Shown: positions 58,837 to 64,000 of the stretch, in pieces | Numbering within the stretch: the first letter of the stretch is position 1 | How the letters are laid out: the number at the start of each line of letters is the position of its first letter | NCBI RefSeq assembly: GCF_001654865.1 | Contig: NZ_LXEO01000039.1 | Coordinates: 1-64,000, forward strand | From: Buttiauxella noackiae ATCC 51607 | GTDB taxonomy: Bacteria > Pseudomonadota > Gammaproteobacteria > Enterobacterales > Enterobacteriaceae | Length of the DNA stretch: 64,000 bases | Reading direction: 5' to 3' | Made by a program: the position numbers and the translations under genes | Notes under the pieces: generated by a model | Told to the model about the DNA's origin: nothing | Seen by the model: only the letters and a program-made list of their open reading frames with translations | Databases searched by the model: none

Positions 58837-59967
58837 ATGGCTAAAGGTAAGAAAATCCAACTCTCCTTCCGCGCCCGACGCGACATGGAAACCGGAACTG
58901 AAGTATTACGTCTGACCCCTCCGCATATTATTTGCCACCGCAATTATTTCTATCAAAAATGTTTTAGCCGCGACGGGCAGCGGCTTATTTTCGGCGGTGC
59001 GTTCGAAGGGCACTGGAATTACTATTCGCTGGATTTAGAAAAACAAATTGCCACTCAGCTAACCGAAGGCGAAGGCGACAATACCTTTGGCGGCTTTTTA
59101 TCGGCTGACGATCGGTCATTGTGGTATGTGAAAAATACCCGAGAATTACGCCGCGTCGATCTGGAGTCGCTCGAAGAATACATCGTTTATGAAGTGGATG
59201 ATGAATGGGTGGCTTACGGCACTTGGGTTGCGAACTCCGATTGCAGCCAACTTGTGGGTATTGAAATCAAAAAGAGTGACTGGTCGCCGCTTACCGACTG
59301 GCAAAAATTCCGCGATTTTTACTTCACCAACCCTGAGTGCCGTCTGATCCGCATCGATTTACACACCGGCGAGCAGCAGGTCATTCTGAAAGAAAAACGC
59401 TGGCTGGGTCACCCGATTTACCGTCCATTCGACGATGAAACCGTCGCGTTTTGCCACGAAGGGCCGCGTGATGCAATCGATGCACGCATGTGGCTAATTA
59501 ACCAGGATGGCAGCAATCTGCGTAAAGTTCGCCAGCATGAAGAAGGTGAAAGTTTTACTCATGAATTCTGGGTGCCGGACGGTTCCGCACTTTATTACGT
59601 GGCGCATAAAGAAGGTGATGCGCACCGTTATTTATGGAGCGCCGACCCGCAAACACTTGAGAACCGTCAGCTCCGCACCATTCCGCCTTGCTCACATTTA
59701 ATGAGTAACCACGACGGTTCGTTAGTCGTCGGAGATGGCGCACCGCATAAGACCGGAAATATCGATCTCAACGATCCCTTCATTTGGGTATTTGATCTAA
59801 AGAAAGGTACACAAAAAGCAGTCTGTCGCCACAATACATCGTGGAAAGTTCTGGATGGCGACCGCCAGGTGACGCATCCGCATCCTTCATTTAGCCCTGA
59901 TAATCAATGGGTGCTTTACACGTCAGATGAAGAAGGAATGCCTGCGCTTTATCTGGCTAAAATCTAA
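58837..59967 (+). CDS. ogl: Oligogalacturonate lyase Ogl (first copy, PL22)
   Basis: Cytosolic manganese-dependent lyase that cuts short oligogalacturonides to 4,5-unsaturated galacturonate by beta-elimination. 376 residues, seven-bladed propeller. Metal ligands of the family are seen as His287 (CSHLM), Gln344, His347 and His349 (QVTHPH); the proposed catalytic base His242 (THEFW) and Arg in DARMW are present. No own KdgR box, so it belongs to the tog operon. About 60% identical by eye to the second copy at 61179. Confidence 0.93.
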   Translation: MAKGKKIQLSFRARRDMETGTEVLRLTPPHIICHRNYFYQKCFSRDGQRLIFGGAFEGHWNYYSLDLEKQIATQLTEGEGDNTFGGFLSADDRSLWYVKNTRELRRVDLESLEEYIVYEVDDEWVAYGTWVANSDCSQLVGIEIKKSDWSPLTDWQKFRDFYFTNPECRLIRIDLHTGEQQVILKEKRWLGHPIYRPFDDETVAFCHEGPRDAIDARMWLINQDGSNLRKVRQHEEGESFTHEFWVPDGSALYYVAHKEGDAHRYLWSADPQTLENRQLRTIPPCSHLMSNHDGSLVVGDGAPHKTGNIDLNDPFIWVFDLKKGTQKAVCRHNTSWKVLDGDRQVTHPHPSFSPDNQWVLYTSDEEGMPALYLAKI

Positions 59968-60003
59968 AAAAAACCCTCAGTCCACACGGACTGAGGGTTT
60001 ATA
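59966..60003. terminator. Bidirectional terminator ogl / kduD
   Basis: ACCCTCAGTCC-acac-GGACTGAGGGT with A-run left and TTTAT right, between convergent stops. Confidence 0.9.
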
Positions 60004-60025
60004 AAACGGTGATGTTGAGCGTTAA

Positions 60026-60787
60026 TTAACGCGCTAACCAGCCACCATCAACTGCCACGGTATAACCGTTGATGTAGTCAGAAGCAGTGGACGCCAGGAA
60101 TACGATTGGACCTTTCAGATCTTCTGGCAGGCCCCAGCGGCCAGCAGGGATACGCTCAAGAATTGCAGCGCTACGCTCTTCATCGGCACGCAGTTGTTGA
60201 GTGTTGTTGGTCGCCATGTAGCCCGGCGCGATAGCATTCACGTTGATACCGTGTTGTGCCCACTCGTTCGCCAGCAGACGAGTCACGCCCATAACTGCAC
60301 TTTTAGAAGCAGTGTAAGACGGTACGCGGATGCCCCCCTGGTAAGAAAGCATTGAAGCGATGTTAATGATTTTGCCGCCTTTGCCTTGAGCAATGAACTG
60401 ACGAGCAACAGCCTGAGACATAAAGAACACACTCTTAATGTTCAGGTTCATAACGTCGTCCCAGTCTTTTTCGCTAAAGTTGATTGCATCTTCACGACGA
60501 ATCAGACCTGCGTTGTTAACCAGAATGTCGATTTTGCCGAACTCAGCAACCGCACGTTCCAGCAAAGATGGAATACCATCAATCTGGCGCAGATCGGCGG
60601 TCAGGCTCAGGAAGCGGCGACCCAGAGCATTTACACGCTCGATGGTTTCAGCAGGTTCAACGATATTGATACCAACGATGTCACAACCAGCTTCTGCAAG
60701 ACCGATAGCCATACCCTGGCCCAGACCTGTATCACAACCAGTAACAACTGCAACTTTACCTTGTAGGGAGAACGAATCCAGAATCAT
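60026..60787 (-). CDS. kduD: 2-dehydro-3-deoxygluconate 5-dehydrogenase KduD
   Basis: Reduces 2,5-diketo-3-deoxygluconate to KDG with NADH. 253-residue short-chain dehydrogenase: TGCDTGLGQG cofactor loop (16-25), NNAG (91-94), catalytic Ser145, Tyr158 and Lys162. Same length as E. coli KduD. Upstream 391 bases hold the KdgR boxes shared with the divergent ogl copy. kduI, its usual neighbour, is at the left end of the window. Confidence 0.96.
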   Translation of the reverse strand: MILDSFSLQGKVAVVTGCDTGLGQGMAIGLAEAGCDIVGINIVEPAETIERVNALGRRFLSLTADLRQIDGIPSLLERAVAEFGKIDILVNNAGLIRREDAINFSEKDWDDVMNLNIKSVFFMSQAVARQFIAQGKGGKIINIASMLSYQGGIRVPSYTASKSAVMGVTRLLANEWAQHGINVNAIAPGYMATNNTQQLRADEERSAAILERIPAGRWGLPEDLKGPIVFLASTASDYINGYTVAVDGGWLAR

Positions 60788-60949
60788 GTAGATTTCCTTT
60801 TTTTATACGGGCCTGCTGTTAGCGCAAGCATCCTGGGAAAATTTTGTTCACGCAAACTGCGCAACTCATAAATCACTTACGGCAAAAACACTGTTCCGTA
60901 ATCTTTGATGGATTCATAGTAATCTGGTTGAAACCGCTTTTCAATTATA

Positions 60950-60969
60950 AATGAAACGTTGTTTCAAAT
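60950..60969. promoter_or_regulatory. KdgR operator before kduD
   Basis: AATGAAACGTTGTTTCAAAT, a clear KdgR palindrome 163 bases before the kduD start. A weaker TTGAAACCGCTTTTCAA lies just to its left (60928-60944) and could be a second half-occupied site. Confidence 0.8.
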
Positions 60970-61091
60970 TATGGGCAATACTTTTCAAATTTGATATTTC
61001 GATCACGTTCCCCCTTCCCTTATCCCTTTAAATGCATCTGTTTACTGAAAGTATTGCCAGTGGTGTTGCCGTTTAGTGAATGCAATCACAC

Positions 61092-61113
61092 ATATTGAAA
61101 CAATGTTTTGATA
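61092..61113. promoter_or_regulatory. KdgR operator before the second ogl
   Basis: TTGAAACAATGTTTTGAT (61095-61112) fits the KdgR consensus with one poor position. It lies 66 bases before the ATG. Confidence 0.72.
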
Positions 61114-61178
61114 AATTAACACCAGAATTTTGAACATACATTTTCGACAATTGAGATTGTCATTTTAAGGAGAGCATC

Positions 61179-62354
61179 ATGGCTAAAGGTATGCGGGTTA
61201 AGCTGGTTTATGAAGTGAGTCAGGACCCAGACACAGGCGTCGAAGTCACCCGCTTAACGCCACCCGAAGTAACCTGTCATCGGAATTACTTCTACCAAAA
61301 ATGCTTTACCAATGATGGCAATAAGTTGCTGTTTGCTGGCGAGTTTGATGGCAACTGGAATTACTATCTATTGGATATCGCCGCTGCCGAAGCCGTGCAA
61401 TTAACTGAAGGAACTGGCGATAACACCTTTGGTGGTTTCCTCTCCCCGGATGACAAATCTCTTTATTATGTGAAGAACGAACGCACGTTGCTGGAAGTTA
61501 ACCTTGAAACGCTGGTTGAACGTGAGGTTTATAACGTGCCTGCTGACTGGGTTGGTTACGGCACATGGGTTGCTAACAGCGATTGCACAAAGCTTGTCGG
61601 TATCGAAATTTCCAAAGACGACTGGGTTCCATTGAACGACTGGAAAATCTTCCACGATTTCTTCCATAAAGGACCAAACTGCCGTTTGTTGCGTGTTGAT
61701 CTGCAAACCGGTGAAAGCGCTGTTATTCATCAGGAAAAAAATTGGCTCGGCCACCCGATTTATCGTCCATTCGATGACAACACCGTGGCGTTCTGCCACG
61801 AAGGCCCGCACGACCTGGTTGACGCACGTATGTGGATGGTCAACGAAGATGGTAGCAACGTGCGTAAAGTTAAAGAGCACGCGGAAGGCGAAAGTTGCAC
61901 GCATGAATTCTGGGTGCCGAACGGTTCATCCTTAATGTACGTTTCCTACCTGAAAGGCCAGCAAGGCCGTACTATTTATAGCTACAATCCGGATAACGGC
62001 GAAAATACAGAAGTCATGCAAATGCCAGCATGTTCACACCTGATGAGTAACTTCGATGGCACACTGCTGGTGGGTGATGGTTCAGGTACCCCGGTCGATG
62101 TTAAAGATACCAGTGGTTACACCATTGACAACGACCCATATTTGTATGCTTTCGATATAGCGAAAAAAGCTTATTTCCGAGTAGCTCGCCACGATACTTC
62201 CTGGGCAACTTTTGCTAATAGCCGCCAGGTTACGCATCCGCATCCTTCATTTACGCCGGATGACAGTGCCATTTTATTCAGCTCTGATAAAGATGGTAAG
62301 CCTGCACTATATATTGCAAAAATGCCTGCTAACCCAGAATTAATTTCTGCCTGA
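61179..62354 (+). CDS. ogl: Oligogalacturonate lyase Ogl (second copy, PL22)
   Basis: 391-residue paralogue of the first Ogl, with the length and numbering of the characterised Yersinia enzyme: His242, His287, Gln350, His353 and His355 are all present. It carries six more residues before the QVTHPH motif than the first copy, and a longer tail. It has its own KdgR box and terminator and is divergent from kduD. Substrate length preference could differ between the copies. Confidence 0.93.
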   Translation: MAKGMRVKLVYEVSQDPDTGVEVTRLTPPEVTCHRNYFYQKCFTNDGNKLLFAGEFDGNWNYYLLDIAAAEAVQLTEGTGDNTFGGFLSPDDKSLYYVKNERTLLEVNLETLVEREVYNVPADWVGYGTWVANSDCTKLVGIEISKDDWVPLNDWKIFHDFFHKGPNCRLLRVDLQTGESAVIHQEKNWLGHPIYRPFDDNTVAFCHEGPHDLVDARMWMVNEDGSNVRKVKEHAEGESCTHEFWVPNGSSLMYVSYLKGQQGRTIYSYNPDNGENTEVMQMPACSHLMSNFDGTLLVGDGSGTPVDVKDTSGYTIDNDPYLYAFDIAKKAYFRVARHDTSWATFANSRQVTHPHPSFTPDDSAILFSSDKDGKPALYIAKMPANPELISA

Positions 62355-62386
62355 TAGATAATAGAGTATGCCCTGTGTAGGCCCTT

Positions 62387-62413
62387 GCCCTCTCTTTATG
62401 AGAGGGCTTTTTT
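62387..62413 (+). terminator. Terminator of the second ogl
   Basis: GCCCTCTC-tttat-GAGAGGGC followed by T6. Confidence 0.9.
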
Positions 62414-62478
62414 ATATCTATTTATTGAAGGTGTTGGCTGCTTACTTAAAACCAACCGTTTTATATCCCACTCAAATA

Positions 62479-62508
62479 TAAAAAAGCCTCTGCTAATAGC
62501 AGAGGCTT
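62479..62508 (-). terminator. Terminator of kdgM
   Basis: On the minus strand AAGCCTCTGC-tatta-GCAGAGGCTT followed by T-rich sequence; 26 bases downstream of the kdgM stop. Confidence 0.88.
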
Positions 62509-62533
62509 GAAGAGAGTATTAAAGGATTAACTA

Positions 62534-63229
62534 TCAGAAGGAGTATGCAACACCGACACGTAAACGGGTCTGACGGTCATCGCGGTCATTTACCCCAACG
62601 TTACCGACTTCACCATATGGAGCCCAGTTTTTATCCAATTTATAAGCTAACTTCACGTTATATTCCTGAGAATAAGGCTTGTTGTTATTACGAGGATTAC
62701 CCTCTTCACTACGTGCGTAAACATAGTTTAGCTCGGTACGCCAGTCACCCATCACGAAGCCAGCCCATGCATCACCACGGTTGACTTTATCATCATCTTT
62801 CTTAGCGTTAGCCGGGTAACGGGTGTAATCATAACGGTAACGAGCAGCAACATAGAAACCATTATCAAAGCTATATTGCACACGTAAGTTTGGTTTATAG
62901 ATAGAACGGCTATCGTTACTTTCAATATTAAAACCAGGAGTTACTGAGAAGTTTTTATTCGCTTTCCATTGCCAACTAATGGCTTCTTCATGACCATTAC
63001 CTACAAAATCACTAAATGGCTGATCGGTATTATCGCCACCTGATTTCCATTTCGCTTCTACAGAGAAACCAAAGCCATTTGCAAAACGATGTGAAACTGA
63101 GACGCGATCGGCGTTGGTTGAGTCCGTTTTACCACCGTCAATGAATTCATGGCGTAAGTCGACAGTTACAGCCTGGGCTGCAAAAGAAGCACCAATCAAC
63201 ATTGCCAGACCCAGAGTTTTCTTCAACAT
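62534..63229 (-). CDS. kdgM: Oligogalacturonate-specific porin KdgM
   Basis: Outer-membrane 12-strand barrel that admits oligogalacturonides. 231 residues with a signal peptide ending AAQA and mature start VTVDLRHEF, the family hallmark; the C-terminus RLRVGVAYSF ends in Phe as barrels need for BAM assembly. I use the ATG at 63227-63229 (GAGGGA upstream); an in-frame ATG five codons earlier overlaps that ribosome site. Expression should be KdgR- and CRP-controlled. Confidence 0.93.
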   Translation of the reverse strand: MLKKTLGLAMLIGASFAAQAVTVDLRHEFIDGGKTDSTNADRVSVSHRFANGFGFSVEAKWKSGGDNTDQPFSDFVGNGHEEAISWQWKANKNFSVTPGFNIESNDSRSIYKPNLRVQYSFDNGFYVAARYRYDYTRYPANAKKDDDKVNRGDAWAGFVMGDWRTELNYVYARSEEGNPRNNNKPYSQEYNVKLAYKLDKNWAPYGEVGNVGVNDRDDRQTRLRVGVAYSF

Positions 63230-63242
63230 AAATAAATCCCTC

Positions 63243-63263
63243 ATTGAAATATCGTTTCATTAT
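63243..63263. promoter_or_regulatory. KdgR operator in the kdgM leader
   Basis: TTGAAATATCGTTTCATT (63244-63261) fits KdgR well. It sits only 14 to 34 bases upstream of the kdgM start codon, next to the ribosome site, so it probably acts as a roadblock or overlaps a promoter very near the gene. Confidence 0.72.
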
Positions 63264-63430
63264 TATGAAACTGAATTTTATTTTTAAATGAACATCATTT
63301 TAGTGATCGAGATCGTAAATATTTATGTCGAAATTCACACGTAGCAATCTTCGTGATGGGTATCAACAAAAGAAACAATGAGTATCAAAATTAAGCGACT
63401 CCCATCACGCAAAAAACGCAAAAACCATCA

Positions 63431-63456
63431 ATAAAACATTATTTCAATAATGTTTT
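63431..63456. promoter_or_regulatory. Long palindrome with a KdgR-like core upstream of kdgM
   Basis: AAAACATTAT-N4-ATAATGTTTT (63433-63456) is perfectly symmetrical in its arms; its left part ATAAAACATTATTTCAAT also fits the loose KdgR pattern. It lies about 200 bases before kdgM and 95 before the small ORF at 63551. Confidence 0.5.
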
Positions 63457-63550
63457 AATTTATTTACATATAACATTGTCGTGACTTAAATAAAATTAAA
63501 GAAATACCGCCTAATTTATTTGAATTCAAATAGTAACGGAGGAAAATACA

Positions 63551-63644
63551 ATGGAGCTATTTACAAAAAATGATGGTCATTGCCAATGAGCTGGGGCTTT
63601 TAACAATGATTGAAGGATCATCTGAGGATAACGATGCTAAATAA
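63551..63644 (+). CDS. Small ORF, frameshifted or overlapping, possible YqeL-type small protein
   Basis: An ideal ribosome site GGAGG (63538-63542 region) precedes ATG at 63551, which encodes MELFTKNDGHCQ and stops at 63589. In the next frame ATGATG at 63570-63575 begins MMVIANELGLLTMIEGSSED plus four residues, ending TAA at 63644. Removing one A from the A6 run at 63565-63570 would join both into about 30 residues. E. coli annotates a small protein YqeL near yqeF, which could be the same gene; I cannot confirm the sequence. Could also be a dead remnant. Confidence 0.4.
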
Positions 63645-63676
63645 AACCCGATAAAAATATTATACCGCTTAAAGAA

Positions 63677-63704
63677 AAGGCACCTTCATAGCGAAGGTGC
63701 CTTT
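63677..63704. terminator. Terminator between the small ORF and yqeF
   Basis: AAAGGCACCTTC-atagc-GAAGGTGCCTTT; on the minus strand followed by TCTTTAAG, on the plus strand by ACATTG. Serves yqeF and perhaps the small ORF. Confidence 0.75.
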
Positions 63705-63731
63705 ACATTGATAAGCAGGACTGTATGGCAG

Positions 63732-64000
63732 TTAATCTCTCTCGATAGCTAATGCAACTCCCTGCCCGCCGCCAATACACAACGTCGCCAGCCCTTTTTT
63801 GGCATCGCGCTTGATCATTTCATGCACCAGCGACACCAGAATCCGGCAGCCGGATGCGCCAATCGGGTGCCCTAAGGCCAGCGCGCCACCATTAACATTC
63901 ACTTTGCGCTCATCCCACTCCAGCATTTTGCCGACCGAAAGCGCCTGTGCGGCAAAGGCTTCATTGGCTTCAATGAGATCAAGTTGATCAAGCGACCAAC
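63732..64000 (-). CDS. yqeF: Acetyl-CoA acetyltransferase (thiolase), C-terminal part
   Basis: The last 89 codons of a thiolase; the 5' part lies beyond the window. Visible are NEAFAAQA, the [17 protein letters not shown] loop with the catalytic His, and the end motif [16 protein letters not shown] with the catalytic Cys. Position next to the kdu genes matches yqeF of E. coli. Probably acetoacetyl-CoA thiolase activity. Confidence 0.88.
   Translation of the reverse strand, partial: WSLDQLDLIEANEAFAAQALSVGKMLEWDERKVNVNGGALALGHPIGASGCRILVSLVHEMIKRDAKKGLATLCIGGGQGVALAIERD

Overview
The window is ordinary, well-packed chromosome of a gamma-proteobacterium in the family Enterobacteriaceae. The gene order xni - rlmM-ygdD-gcvA/gcvB-ygdI - csdAE/tcdA - mltA - metZWV - amiC - argA - recDB-ptrA-recC-ppdC-ygdB-ppdBA - thyA-lgt-ptsP-rppH - mutH - ygdQ-ygdR-tas - lplT-aas - omrA/omrB - galR ... 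lysA/lysR - ygeA ... kduD ... yqeF is the order known from Escherichia coli around 60-64 min, and almost every protein matches its E. coli counterpart in length. The species is not E. coli: the fucose genes that sit between xni and rlmM in K-12 are absent, araE is absent next to ygeA, and an oligogalacturonide (pectin fragment) uptake system and a beta-glucoside PTS are present. A Buttiauxella/Kluyvera-like genus is possible, but that is a guess from content only.

Layout. 1-2.3 kb: kduI and kdgT, divergent around a KdgR box. 2.3-4.5 kb: a PLP aminotransferase and xni. 4.5-13.4 kb: rlmM, ygdD, gcvA, the sRNA GcvB, ygdI, the cysteine desulfurase pair csdA-csdE, tcdA, mltA, three identical initiator tRNA genes and amiC. 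13.5-28.6 kb: argA, then the RecBCD genes with ptrA and the four prepilin-like genes upstream of recC. 28.7-40.5 kb: thyA, lgt, ptsP, rppH, a DARS2-type DnaA-reactivating region, mutH, ygdQ, ygdR, tas, lplT, aas. 40.5-42.2 kb: sRNAs OmrA and OmrB and galR. 42.2-47.7 kb is accessory: a GNAT enzyme and a UxuR/ExuR-like GntR regulator, a 6-phospho-beta-glucosidase with a PTS EIIC, and a divergent LacI-type regulator with an ERIC element and three phased operators between them. 47.8-52.2 kb: lysA/lysR, an MFS exporter and ygeA. 52.3-63.2 kb: pectin region with kdgF, a FepE-like chain-length regulator, togMNAB-ogl, kduD, a second ogl and the porin kdgM. 63.5-64 kb: a small ORF and the C-terminal end of a thiolase (yqeF).

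How it works together. KdgM lets oligogalacturonides through the outer membrane, TogB binds them in the periplasm, TogMN with the ATPase TogA import them, the two Ogl lyases cut them to unsaturated monomer, KdgF linearises that to the keto form, KduI and KduD convert it to 2-keto-3-deoxygluconate, and KdgT imports KDG directly. KdgR-type palindromes precede kduI/kdgT, kdgF, togM, kduD, the second ogl and kdgM, so the two ends of the window appear to form one regulon although they are 50 kb apart. No secreted pectate lyase is in the window, which fits a scavenger of fragments made by others.

I found no phage, insertion sequence, CRISPR array or defence system. The best leads are: a small frameshifted or recoded ORF before yqeF, two tiny coupled ORFs in the tog leader, a perfect CRP-type palindrome inside the DARS2 region, three helically phased LacI-type operators beside a full ERIC element, and a wzz/fepE-type gene embedded in the pectin cluster.
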